From: Mortierella alpina
Lineage: Eukaryota > Mortierellomycota > Mortierellomycetes > Mortierellales > Mortierellaceae
Assembly: GCA_029449245.1 (NCBI GenBank)
Contig: JANATF010000001.1
Location: 4,278,001-4,342,000 of the forward strand
Length of the DNA stretch: 64,000 nt
Reading direction: 5' to 3'
The notes beneath the pieces were generated by a model. The model did no database searches. It saw only the letters and a program-made list of their open reading frames with translations, and was not told where the DNA came from. A program made the position numbers and the translations under genes. Positions within the stretch are counted from its first letter, which is position 1. The number at the start of each line of letters is the position of its first letter. Of the stretch, positions 1 through 11,022 are shown in pieces.

Positions 1-390
1 CATAATTGCAGAGGAATCCGTTGGGCGCGAGCATTAGCCAAACTGGCATATGAGCCATGCCATGTTGCAGGAGAAGACACCATGAGCCCTCATGCTTACC
101 GGCGTCTGCTCTGCGCGTTGTTCCATGCTGCTCTGGTCCTTTGCAGGTGGCCCCAGCCGGAGAGAGAGAGAGAGAGAGAGAGTGTGTGTGTGTGTGTGTG
201 AATGAGTGAGAGAGATGGGCTTACTCCTTATATTTTGGCTTACTCTTTTATTCCTTACTCCTTTTTGGTGTGTTGCCTTACTGGTCTCCATTTATCCCTC
301 GTTTGTAGAATTCTTCTTTCCCTCCTCTCCTCTCTTGATCTTTACCTTCATTGGACCCACTCCATTAAAAAACGCTCCATACACAACTCA
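1..390. other. Low-complexity non-coding start of window
   Basis: No gene is supported here. The stretch holds a compound dinucleotide repeat (160-200) followed by pyrimidine-rich sequence leading to the ATG at 391. The reading frame that continues upstream of that ATG is hydrophobic and compositionally unlike the protein below, so it is probably 5' untranslated sequence. Confidence 0.6.
160..200. repeat. Compound (GA)n-(GT)n microsatellite
   Basis: About eleven GA units (160-182) run directly into about nine GT units (182-200). It lies in non-coding DNA upstream of the first gene. Confidence 0.95.
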
Positions 391-765
391 ATGGGCATTG
401 ACATTGGCTTTGATCTATTTCCGCCGCTGAAAAACAACGAGCATGACCAATCTATTTGGTCCCTTTTCATCGCGGACATCGAACGGGCATATGTGGACGA
501 CAGCGTGGTGGTCCCTATGACCAACAGAATTGTATTCGAAGTGGGCGAGTATCCTACGCTTCCCTACAAAGGCCACCGATTTAGGAGATTCAGTTCCAAA
601 GTATCGGGAAGTTGTTCGCAAGCAGAGCCCTATATAAGCCAAGTACTTAGTGTTGCCAAGTCGCATTTTGGTAGCAGGGTGCATTACTGGTCTGAGTATG
701 GATACGTAGGAGAACCAAGATGTATCTACACATGGCCCGTGGTTCGTGCAGCTCAAGAGGAATAA
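391..765 (+). CDS. Small uncharacterised protein, 124 aa
   Basis: A single-exon frame from the ATG at 391 to TAA at 763-765. The protein starts MGIDIGFDLFPPL, is soluble and mixed in composition, and has aromatic-rich patches (VHYWSEYGY near the C terminus). I see no signal peptide, membrane segment or catalytic motif. I recognise no named family, although the conserved-looking start suggests a real fungal orphan family. The ATG at 391 is chosen because the frame upstream is low-complexity and hydrophobic. An unseen 5' exon cannot be excluded. Function unknown. Confidence 0.6.
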   Translation: MGIDIGFDLFPPLKNNEHDQSIWSLFIADIERAYVDDSVVVPMTNRIVFEVGEYPTLPYKGHRFRRFSSKVSGSCSQAEPYISQVLSVAKSHFGSRVHYWSEYGYVGEPRCIYTWPVVRAAQEE

Positions 766-1121
766 AGCATCTGCCTTACTCGATTGACTTCTAGGCTTTG
801 CGGTCGACCGCTTTTCAGCCGGCTGCTGCCGTGTGGTGTCTGCTGGTGTGTTGGTGTGTGCGTGGAGTGAAGGGTTCCCAGCACCACAGCGATGGAAAGC
901 ATGTACAAAGAGCGTTTAAGGGGCAGCTCCCTTGCCCATGAAGACCAAACGGGTCATGTCCCCACCGCTTGAATCCTACATCCACTGGACAATCAGCATC
1001 GTAGCAGGCCTCAAGCCGATCGAAAGCCAACATCGGCGATCACAACAGCCGCAAGGACACAGGGCCAAGAATTTGGACACAAAAGAACCGCACAATCAGG
1101 ACGACTTCACAAGGCCGCACC
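766..1121. other. Intergenic, likely promoter/5' UTR of SMAP gene
   Basis: I see no gene. The stretch separates two plus-strand genes and probably carries the terminator of the first and the promoter of the second. No clear TATA box was found. Confidence 0.5.
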
Positions 1122-1970
1122 ATGTCTGGGACGTCCATGCCACCAACACCGCCTCCTCCACCGCCAGAGACTCCAAACGACTTGCCACCTCCGCCGCCAC
1201 CACCTCCACCACCTCCACCAGAGACCCTCAATCCTGAGCACGCGCCAGTTCCTCCACCACCTCCACCACCTCCACCCCCGACCTCTAATGGCCTGGCTGC
1301 GGACTCAACTGTTGCAGAAGGAGAAGGCGCGTCCGTAACGGCCGACGCGTCAACGCCCATCGACAGCAAACCTACGCCCGACACTCCTGCCAAACCAAGG
1401 AGAAAGAGGAGATTCTCCCCCTCTGCACAGGAAACACCAGTGGGATCGACGAGCAAACCATCATCATATACATCATCATCACACGCGTCGTCATCTTCTC
1501 GGTTGGACCGTTCTCCGAACGGCCTGCCTTCTGGATCAGACTCTACCAAAAAACCGCTGACTGCCAATGAGTGGGAGAAGACCTCGTTCGTAGGCGATGC
1601 CAGTGGAGATAAGAGAGTCAAGTTCCTGAGACTCAGTGAGTGCACATGAGAACCACTCAACCATGGTCATTCTGCCTCTTTCACAGACTGGACCTTACCA
1701 TTAATACCTCGTGCCTTCAGTGGGACTAGGAAAGTCGGCAAAGATCGAAGCCAAGCCCGATAGTCCTGAAGAGGCTGTAAGTGTGTGCTCTTTTTTTGTT
1801 CTTTCACCTCGTATTATTTTATCTCGGGCCGTCAATGGGCACTCACCTCTAGGCAACTTTCAACATGCCATACCCAATAGTCCCGAGAGGCAGCAAGACG
1901 ACAACAGCAATTATCCGACATGGAAAGGCAGTATGAGCAAGGGAGAAGGCAGCGACATCGCTTCAGCTAA
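1122..1970 (+). CDS. Proline-rich SMAP (small acidic protein) domain protein
   Basis: Three exons: 1122-1635, 1721-1776 and 1881-1970. The N-terminal third is almost pure polyproline runs of 6-12 residues, followed by a Ser/Lys-rich linker. The C terminus is a SMAP-type domain: NEWEKTSFVGD, then KFLRLMGLGK, then DMERQYEQGRRQRHRFS before the stop. The motif is rebuilt only when both introns are removed (the first splits the ATG codon of the Met in LMG), which strongly supports the model. The middle exon is only 56 nt. SMAP-family proteins are small, nuclear and poorly characterised. The polyproline head could bind profilin, WW or SH3 partners, but that is inference. It converges on the VPS39 gene with about 100 bp between stop codons. 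Confidence 0.85.
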
Positions 1971-2073
1971 TTCTGGCTACTGTGTGTGGACTAGGATACC
2001 AATGCGTAAACATGTGTCGAAACCGAAAGTCCCCGTCCTTTCATTTTATTCTTCATCGCTGCAAGAAGTCCGG

Positions 2074-5000
2074 TCAACTTGTACGCCAATGGCCCATGGC
2101 CGCCATAGTCTCCTTGCACGAGTAGTGAACCACAACCCCGTCTGGGAAGACGGCAAAGACACTAGTTTTTGTATCACAGCCCGTCGAATGAGCAAAAAGA
2201 CGAGGCGGTTATTACAATATCTAAACCTCTACAGATTGGCAGCTGGGCATTTTTGTCATTTTCGTCCATCCGTACCTGTTCCCTATACGCTTATGACATT
2301 TCGGACACACCCTGTCCTCAGTGATCTTGACACGTCGCGAGCGGTAGAATGTAAGCTGCTCTTGCGTCTAAAGAGTTTGAGCGACATATCAGTTACATGC
2401 AGTCGATAAGTATTGTCAATCTACCTCTATTAACAAGAGTGCTCCAAAACCGCATTACACCTTTACCTGAAGTCGCTCTGCCTTGAGAAGGTTCTTTACG
2501 ATCATGTCCATGTGCTTTGTCTTGTTACTTTCGCGAATCGACTTTTCAAAAAACTTGAAAAGCTGATCAATCCTGGTCGACGCAGGTAGCAGACCCAGCA
2601 CCTGTCGATGAAAAAAGGCGATGAAGGTAAAAAGATATAAATCAGGTGTGAGAAAGCCTTCAGGTCGCAGCCGATAACAAAACCCCGTATATGTGTCTTA
2701 CAGCTGTGGGGTCAATGTGCGTTCCATGTCGGGTTAGGATGTCCAGCGCTGGCTCCAACATTGGCTTCTCTCGGTTTGGTGGCTTTAGATATACTTTGAG
2801 GAGCAGCAAGTAGACGTTCTTTGAGGGATCGCTACTGTCGTAGTTCTTGTTGCAGTACCTAAGCAAGTGCAAGTCGGTGATGGTTAAAAGCGGAACAGTT
2901 ACAGCCTTGGGTATCTGAACATGATCAACTGCTCTTACTCTTCTGCGGCCTGAAAGTTTCTCAGCTTGTGGACGTAAATATTCAGAGCCTGGTCGTGCTG
3001 TCCGATACGGCTGAGTAGGATGGCTCTTTCCTCATAGCAACCTAGACACGATAGAAGAGGGTTCGAAAGCTCCATCAATACATCAATACACCATTCAGCC
3101 AAAATGCCAGCTACAAGAAATGAAAGAGTTGACGCTGCTCCTTACTGTCTACAGGGAGGCGACTCAGGATACGCTCTGCCTTGTAGAACGTTGATTCATC
3201 CAGGAATCGCAAAAGTTTTGTCTTGGTCTTGGACGTGTCTATGTCAATCGACAGAGTTGTTAGGACGAGCAGAGTCATGTATTCTACCATAAGCTATTCC
3301 ACATTCAATCCTTTGCCTCCGCCATCACGTATGTGCTTACCTTCGTTGCCTGATACAGCAGAATCGCGTTGGATCTGGGCAAGGTAGGAGACCACGAGTG
3401 TGTTGTGGAATTCGGAGGTCTCATCGTCCAGAACATGAATGACATGCTCTAGATACAGGACGCAGAGATCCAGGGATAGCCTCTCCAGATACGCAATGAT
3501 CTTGAACCTTGGAAGTGTGTCGATCTCGGGCTCATCATCAATAAAGATCTTCATACCCAAATCAGGATCCTCCATCAAGATCCACGTTCCAAACTCCAGG
3601 ATGAGATTGAAGTGCTCGGCCCCGAGACGTTGTAGGTAGCTGACAGTTGGAAGGACACCTTGCATATCACCCGGGGAACTATGCACCGTCTTGAGAAGCT
3701 CTAGCGCCTTGCGATGCTGACCCTTGCCTCTGTAAAAGTCAACGAGTTCCTTGTATTTCTGTGAAGCAATTGTAGCCCAAGGCGTCATTATGGTTAGCGA
3801 TATTTTCATTTGGTATCCTTGCATACCACCAGGTGTCATATTATGAATAGCATGTTTCTTACCTTGTGCTTGAGCAGAAGGCTCTCAGTCTCTTCAAGAT
3901 TACAATGGTTGGTAACTCTGAGCAAGGAGCCCACCAGTCGCTCGTTGGTCATCATATACGACTTTAACAGCGCCGTGTCCACGACTTCGAGCACATGCAG
4001 CTTCTCCTGGATCTCGTCCTCATGTTCCTGGTGGCTGTAAGAAAACGAGTCGTTGTTCTGCTGCAGCGTCTGGAGCGATTTTTGGATCTTCTGTCGCTTA
4101 TCCGCCAAGAAACGGATAAGGCAGCCTACAGCGTCTTCCAGCTCCTTGGTGCCTACAAGGAAGCGAGTCATCGTCATTTTTGATTAGATGTGGCATAAAG
4201 CCGACCCTGCCCATGCAAACCATACGAGCAAAGTATGGACAGCTTTGACATACTCATGATAATAGGCGGTGTGGCCTTTGGGCTCACATCAGACTCCTTC
4301 TCGTCCGTGGATTTGGCCGACGATATGTCCTCGACCTCCTTCTCAGGGAGATGGCCAGAGATAACAGCTGGGTATAGTGCAATGACCTCGATAGCAGAAA
4401 CGCCGAGATCCAAAAAGAGTGAGAGCGCCTCTTCATAGTGGTGGGTGCGAAACAGATGATGCGCATAGAGTGACTTGATGCGACCCAGAGTATCGGCCTG
4501 ATATGAGACGAGCATTGAGCCTGTTAGAACAACCGCTGTATAGACTGCATGCTACGAAAGCTGCGATTTTGACATACCGTTTCGTCCAAAAGAACTGGAT
4601 CAATTTGGTTGATAAGACTGATGGCTTCCTGGTATTCTTCCTTCTGCACAAGTTCGTCGATCTGCAGATTTTCAGGGACAAGGGCTGGGTTAGTTCGGTT
4701 ATATTGCAAGCATTCATCAAGCACCGAAAACGGCCTGCAGTCCATGTCACTGTTACCTGCTGCGGAAAACTGTAAGGGATCAGGCGCCAGACCTCATTCG
4801 TGCTGGCAATGTAGAGCAATTTCCCTTGAGTCAGCAAGCGCGCGTGAGGCATCTCTGCGCTCTGGACCAGCGCCCTGGTCTCAATGTTGCGGATTTCAAT
4901 GTGGCGGGCCAAAATAGCGACGGCGTATGGGTATGAGTACCCGAGCTCCTCTGGCATTCCTGACCATTCAATGCCGTTCTTTCGTTTCGGGGTGCCATCG

Positions 5001-6379
5001 ATACCGACAGATATGCTTGAATCTGTTGGAGCATATATGGAAATGATCAGCGATACGTCGTATCCCACCTATGCTCAACTAAAGCCGAGGTCTTTGGCAA
5101 AAATCCTTACGCTCTTTTCCTAAAAGAATCTCATCGTTAGGCAAGCGAGTGATCAGCGGCTTCGTGGGCTTGGCTCCGAACCCCATAAGTCCTCCTGTTG
5201 CCAACGAACTGAATGTGTTGAGGGTATTGAGAGTGCTCTCCAGGGTTGATCCAAGTGCGCCTTGGGCCGAAGGGGATGTGGGCGAGAATAACGGCGTGAG
5301 AACGCTGGTCTTGCAGTCCATAAGAGCGTACTCGTTGTCGAATCCCATACACAAGTTTTGCGTCCCGACCCATTCCATTGTCCGGACCCTGTCAGTGACA
5401 GTATATTCCTGATAAAAAGCGCAATAACAACGAAACGCCTGGTCAGTCGCCTTGACATCTCATATGTTGGCATGGGAGCTGATAAAGCGTGTATTTACCT
5501 TTGTATCCATGAACTCGCTGTCCTGCCATGAGAAGACAATGATCTTGCGCCTGACTGCGACAGCAAGCCGAGTGATGACCTGGGGGATCAGCCCGTCCTG
5601 AATTTCAATCTTTGAGAATACTGAGAACAAGTTGGCGCCTCTCGTCTTGCCCAGTTGCGTTCGCAGAGCAAAAGAGTCTAGGTCGTGCAGGTTGACAATG
5701 CCATCTAGCGGATGCCGAGAGACAACAGAGGTTAGTGAGTGCTGCATCTTGAGCCAGCTGCTGTGGGTCTGCAGTCGTGGCACACAGAGCGAGCACCAGC
5801 GGGATGGTCTTACCCGACAAGGTGACCAGAACACCAACAGCCTTGATCACATCAATTTGCTCGATGGCTTTTTTCGAGAACGTTTTGAGTGTCTCCATAA
5901 GCGTTACCGAGATGGCTTCATCTTGACCTTGAGAGAACGAAGAAGAGATATGTCAGGGTGATAGACTTGAGTGACGGCATCAAGGTTGCATGGCAGGCCC
6001 CGGACTTACCGAGTGGTTCCCGGACAGAGTACACCAGAAGAGTTCCATAAAAGGTCCCCACATACAACTTATCGCCTGTTACGTTGAGCAAGAGTGGTCA
6101 AGAGCGTAGGGAAGCCTGTGAGTAGAATGACTCTATGCCAGCATGCATGCAGCGTGCAGGTATGCACTGACATCTCGATGAACGTGCGGGTAGACTACAT
6201 GCTTTCGGCCACTGCTGTAGGCTGTTGGTAGCCAAACGACAGGCAGAGAGGGAGAGAGAGAGAGAGAGACGGAGAGACGGAGAGAAAGGAAATCATAGAG
6301 ACACACCTTGCGCAAAGATGGATTCGATCTTGTGAGGCAGCTTCTCGATGACCGTGTAGACCTTGAAGGCGTCGTGCAT
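2074..6379 (-). CDS. VPS39: Vam6/Vps39, HOPS/CORVET tethering subunit
   Basis: Sixteen exons, 5' to 3': 6379-6307, 6075-6010, 5927-5814, 5704-5499, 5408-5111, 5022-4757, 4661-4578, 4497-4254, 4152-3863, 3758-3341, 3238-3146, 3041-2939, 2858-2702, 2601-2467, 2367-2276 and 2161-2074. All phases agree and give 908 aa, close to human VPS39. It starts MHDAFKVYTVIEKLP, has an N-terminal CNH (beta-propeller) domain, then a clathrin-repeat-like helical solenoid with the Vps39 domain (LYLEHVIHVLDDE). It ends in the C-terminal zinc-finger-like segment CPKCHKRIGN then FPDGVVVHYSC. Vps39 binds Rab7/Ypt7 and tethers late endosomes and vacuoles for fusion; it also takes part in vacuole-mitochondrion contacts. 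Intron 1 (6076-6306) is the longest and carries a (GA)n tract. Confidence 0.96.
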
Positions 6380-6719
6380 GGTCAGTCGCGGTGCTTATCC
6401 TGCGCGGGTGAACAGGATGCGCTGGCTGTGGGCGAGAATGGCCGGGAGGGTGCGAGTGTGCAGGTGTGCGAGTGGTGTTGGCGGCGGAGGGCGTGCTAGA
6501 TACAGACGGGAGGGCGTGCCGTGGCCAAGGAGTGGGGGACAGAGCTGGATGGAGCTGGATGGAGCTGGATGGACCGAGAGAGGATGAGGGAGAGTGGCAG
6601 ACCTTCGTCGAGGCCCTTTTTTTTTTTTTTTTTGTCCACGCGCGTTACAACGGATGCTTTCGTGACTGGCTTTTATTCATGGGTGCTACATGTCCAGGTC
6701 TTGTAGAGCATCGGGTCCT
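6380..6719. other. Intergenic with short tandem repeat and poly-T
   Basis: Spacer between the VPS39 start codon and the phosphatidylserine synthase stop codon (both minus strand), so it holds the VPS39 promoter. It contains three perfect copies of a 10-bp unit (agctggatgg) at 6543-6572 and a run of about 17 T at 6617-6633. No gene seen. Confidence 0.6.
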
Positions 6720-8437
6720 TCACAGCTTGGGGATCTTGAGCGATTTGCTATCGGACACGTCGCAACAGGGGATCGCCGAGATGTGAATTTCTACGTCTAT
6801 CGCCCAAACTGCATCCCATGTGGCAATAAGCAGCAACAGCGTGAACGTCTTTGTCTCTTACCTGACCATCAAAGTCCCGCTGATACCATACATAATCACC
6901 ATCGCGTGAATGGTGTAGCCGGGTATAATCTCAATGGTTCCTCCTGGCAGCAGATCGCCAATCTGTCCAGAGTGTGTCAGGTACGCCAGAACTGCCACAA
7001 GCGCCAAAGATGTGGGGATGGGCGTACCCTCAAAGTACGCGACTTTTCCTGACTGATCATGGGGAAGGATAGCAACCGTGGCATTGTATCTCGCCAAGCG
7101 AGCAATGCCGCAGCAGACGAAGCTTGTCAACACTACCGTATCCAGAAAACTCTGCATGCCCAACACGAAAGCCAATACCGCCGGTGCAACACCGAATGAG
7201 ATCTATGAGATATCAATTTGAAGGTAGTGTGAGCAAGTAACAACAGAGCAAAGCAGGCATCTAGCTGGACAACGGGTACTGTTCCCTTGATTATGTAATA
7301 TTTTCATCGCATGAAAGCCGGGAGCCCAAGCGCAATGTTCGTATATTTTGCGCATGATGTAACACAGGCCCATGTCCACGACGCGCAGTTACGGCCCGAT
7401 CGCTCTCTTCCACTCACGCTCCCATACCCTCACTCCCACTCCCACCCCCATCCTCCTACCCGAGGCATTTCGTCGTCATCTTTTACAGGTGGTAAATAGC
7501 AAGGATTGCCGATTTCATAACACTGAATGTTTGTCTAGTGTCTTCTTGTTCCTCTAACTTTGCTTCAGCCCTGTTTCGAACACCATGGGTCATTCTCGAC
7601 CATGTATGCGGGGCCAGAGAGATGGGAAGGCGTTGGAGAGGTCTGGGTTGTGCTTTGATAGCCAAGGAGGGAAAGAAAAGAGATGACTTTGCAACAGTTG
7701 TACACAAGCGCCCCAAGGCCATTGATCTGTTTGCCCATAGTACACGAATAACCGGCACTGACGTCTCACAAATTCTACTGCAACTTACCGCGTCTGCCAA
7801 TGAATCCAATTCCTGACCAAGGATAGAGCTGGTCTTTCGCCAGCGCGCCACACGGCCATCAAAGACGTCGAACGTAAAGCCGAGAGGGATGCACCACATA
7901 GCAAGCCATAGGTAATATGCATCGTGGCTGATGAGATATCGCATGTTCGAGAAGATGGACAGAGCTCCGCAAGCTCCGTTGCAAAGCGTAATCACATCCG
8001 CGAGGTTGAAGTTCCTATAGGGGTTCATAGGATTATGGATCCACGGGCGAAGAAAAAAGCGTGGGGTGTGAGTGAAAAGTTCTGGATGGTTGTGCTTCGT
8101 TGTCCTTCGTAGTATGGATGCTGCCCATAGCATCTATGCACAGAAGGAAACAAAGGCGAGCAAGAGAAAAGAGCCAAGTGATCCGCAAAAGATCTATTTA
8201 CCTCACAAGATTGAAATGGCCGTCGTCCTTGGTCAGATTCTTGACCTAACAAGAGTCCAAAGAATGGAAATGACGACAGGATGAGCTGTCTGAACAGAGT
8301 GACCACGGGTGGGTGTGGTCTACAGCATCACCCCAGAGTCGGCACGCTACCTGCTGAAACTGCTTTTTGGAGAGGGTGGTGGGCGGCGCCTCGAGCTCGG
8401 CGGTGGGCTGTCGAACGGTTTTCGGGCGTTGTGACAT
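6720..8437 (-). CDS. CDP-diacylglycerol-serine O-phosphatidyltransferase
   Basis: Five exons, 5' to 3': 8437-8351, 8245-8202, 8014-7789, 7202-6862 and 6747-6720, giving 241 aa with consistent phase. It makes phosphatidylserine from CDP-diacylglycerol and serine in the ER membrane. The CDP-alcohol phosphotransferase signature DG-x2-AR-x8-G-x3-D-x3-D is complete: DGRVAR, then G in ILGQELD, then D in DSLAD. Several hydrophobic membrane segments follow (for example LAFVLGMQSFLDTVVLTSF). The N terminus is short and polar, and the C terminus ends SKSLKIPKL. The domain resembles yeast Cho1. Intron 3 (7203-7788, 586 bp) is unusually long for this window and shows no gene of its own. A different CDP-alcohol substrate is possible but less likely. 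Confidence 0.92.
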
Positions 8438-8726
8438 TGGATCAGAGCGATCGGTGGTTGCCGAGGAATGCCGGAAGGGAAGGTGCAGAGGATGGAAAGA
8501 AGAAGCAAAGACAGGCGTCGTGCGCGGTGCTTGTGCTGGTGCAAGAGAGGAGCGGAGAGAGCAAGTGAGTGAGAGAGAGATTGAGAGAGAAGAAAAGAAG
8601 GACACACGGAAAAAGAGGACAACGACGAAAATTTCGTGTCATAGAAATGACGAGACTTGGCTTGTGCCCCGAGATGCTCACACAACAATAAGATGACAAT
8701 GCTATTCAACTACACTAATTTGGTCT

Positions 8727-9872
8727 TTAAAATCCACCGGCACGGAACACCCTGCCTTCCACCACGCTCCAGTCCACAGTCTTGAAAAAGTTGCTGAGGT
8801 ACTGCTGGCGACCCTCGCGGGTGACGCCATAGTCCGTCATGTACGCATGCTCCCACATCGACACGCACAGGATGGGGATATAGCTGTTGTTCGCCATCAG
8901 CTTGGCAGGTGCTGAGAACTTGGACGCGCCAGAGTATGGGTTCTGGGCCCCCGATGCAAGGTCGTGGTCAGTCGAGGTCTCATCTTCGCGCTGCATTCGG
9001 CGGCGGTGATGGGGGGATCCTGCATTGTAAGTGTTCAACAGAACAAGGCGTCCGTCCTTATCCTCAACAAGCCATGTCCATCCGGATCCAAAAAGTCCAA
9101 GCGCGCTGGTCGTGAACTCTCTCTTGAACACCTCGACGTTTCCGAATGATTCCGCAATGCGCTTGCTCAAGGCATCCGACATGGCCGCTGGTTCAGAACT
9201 CTAGAAAAATTGTCCGAACGGTCATTTCAATATCGACAAATTAGCCCACTGGGTGCAAGTCGATATTCGTTGTAGAGTCGCCATCTATCCACATTGGATT
9301 CCATACCAGGGAGCGCAAGAAAAAGTCGTTGTTCCAGGCCTGAGATGCATTGTTGAAGATCTGTGTCTCGTTCAAAGAGCGGGCGCTGTCCATAAGAACC
9401 TCGTAAAAGAGCTTGTCGTCGTACGGGGTTCCTATGGGGAGCGATGAAATAAGAGGACAACCTGTTAGATCGGTGTTCTTGTGGCAGTAGAGAGTCAGAT
9501 CCCAGGATCCAAATGCAGGTTCGATGTAGGCAAGATGCTGCCGTCGAAGGTGTACCTGCGATGAGTTCGTTCAAACGGTTGACTAGGCCGGTTTGGTGAT
9601 CAGAATAAATGACCTTCAACGCGGCAGGAGAGAGCAGAGGCGTGACACCCGAAGAGACGGTGTAAGGCAGTTGGGGAACAGTATGAAGTCTAGCGGCAGC
9701 TCTGAAAGGGGACGCCAGCGGCGTGGCAACGGCCTATTCAAGTCCAGGAGGAGCGAGAGTGGATGTCAGGAGTCTATGGCTTTCCAATGTTACCCTAACT
9801 CTGGTTGGTGAGGGTGCCTCGATGTTTATGCTTCTGCGTTACCTTGTGCAGACGGAGAACGGAGCGCAGCAT
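8727..9872 (-). CDS. Mitochondrial small-subunit ribosomal protein, SOD fold (mS42/mS43, Rsm26-like)
   Basis: Four exons, 5' to 3': 9872-9843, 9733-9556, 9431-9307 and 9200-8727, giving 268 aa. The Arg/Ala-rich N terminus (MLRSVLRLHK...) looks like a mitochondrial presequence. The body is an Fe/Mn superoxide dismutase fold: SDHQTGLVNRLNEL in the helical part, then GLFGSGWTWLV and SMWEHAYMTDYG. In true SODs the last motif is DxWEHAY with Asp as metal ligand; here it is Ser, and only one His is left in the first helix. That pattern matches the fungal mitoribosomal SOD-like subunits rather than an enzyme. It is divergent from the EF-hand gene, with about 240 bp between start codons. Confidence 0.85.
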
Positions 9873-10113
9873 TGTCGGTGTGGAATGAAGAGTGCGGGGT
9901 GTGGAAGGCAGGAGTAGCAGAGCGAATGCAATGGGCGTCCGGAATGAAGCTTGCTGATCAGGGCAAATATGTTTATGTTACTGCCTGCCCACGGCGAGGC
10001 ACGAAGTGGCTTGGTCTTAAGGGTTCGTGCAACCCCCTTGTGCCCTGCCCTTCGCCATCTCACGTCCTGGCCGCAACTCACCACAGCATTCCTAACACAC
10101 ACAAGCTACCAAC

Positions 10114-10846
10114 ATGCCGCTCGTCATCCCCCCTGCACTCACTGACGAAGATGGCGCACTCACTCCGGAATGCGAGGATGCCTTGGAGGTAATAGAGGCT
10201 TTTGGAGCAATTGTCTTGTTTGGGGTGCATTTGCACAGTCCAGTGGCAATCTTTGCTTATTCTTGTTTGTTCATTCCTGTAGGCCATATTCAAGCGCTAT
10301 GATGTTGACAAAGGTATGTCCTATAATATCCACATGCCAACCTTCTAGCCACTCTTGTGCGCGCAAGGAAGTTGTGGGAGAATGGCAAGGCAACCGTATT
10401 GATCCTAACGAATGGCATGCATTTCATCCCTCATATTCAAATAGATGGAGCTCTGAGCGATGCGGAATTGGACGCTTTCGCCAGGGACACAAACGGCGAT
10501 GTGGTAAAGATATGAAACCATAAACTCGGCAGTTGCAAAGTTGCTGCAGACAAGGTGACCCTCCTCACATCCTCGTTTCCTTCTATCCCTCTCCCTTTGC
10601 ATATAGTTTGATGAAGACACGCGTACAGAGATCACCGAGTTTCTGGATTTGGATACCAAAGGCAACTTAACGCTGAAGGGCTTCCTCCAGATGTACAACC
10701 TTCAGACCTCGAGCGAGCCAGAGGAGACTTGGAAGGATCTTCAGAAGCACGGATATGACACAAACCTGAAGCTGGTTGCTTCCAGGAACGAGGACAATGA
10801 TGACAGATCAAAGGCCAACAACACTTCCGAGAACTTGTCCGCGTGA
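10114..10846 (+). CDS. EF-hand domain protein, 134 aa
   Basis: Four exons: 10114-10188, 10283-10313, 10445-10503 and 10607-10846. A canonical calcium loop is rebuilt across exons 2-3 (DVDKDGALSDAE). A second, degenerate loop (DLDTKGNLTLKGF) is followed by a Miro-like EF-associated segment (ETWKDLQKHGYDTNLKL). The tail is acidic and Asn-rich. There is no GTPase domain, so this is not Miro itself but a stand-alone EF-hand protein with related helices. No signal peptide or membrane segment is visible. A calcium-sensing role is inferred from the loop only; the partner is unknown. Confidence 0.82.
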
Positions 10847-11022
10847 TGGGAAGGTTATAGAGAACACACAGTGTCATTCACAGAGGACAGTATCCAGTAT
10901 CTAAGCTGATCCGCCCTGGACTTGGGACAGCTACCGCCAGATCTAAATTCCGTGCAGCAACGGAGAACAAAGAAAATACGACCATCAGCATTCAATAAAA
11001 AGGTCCTTTCGCATTCAGTATC

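Noticed and set aside
1040-1660. Long minus-strand frame rich in glycine
   Set aside because: It is the mirror of the polyproline exon of the SMAP gene. The plus-strand model is supported by two introns and a known domain.
7203-7788. Possible gene inside the long phosphatidylserine synthase intron
   Set aside because: Frames are short and without motifs, and the flanking exons join in phase to give a complete catalytic domain.
8727-9872. Active mitochondrial Mn superoxide dismutase
   Set aside because: The Asp metal ligand is replaced by Ser. The pattern matches SOD-fold mitoribosomal proteins.
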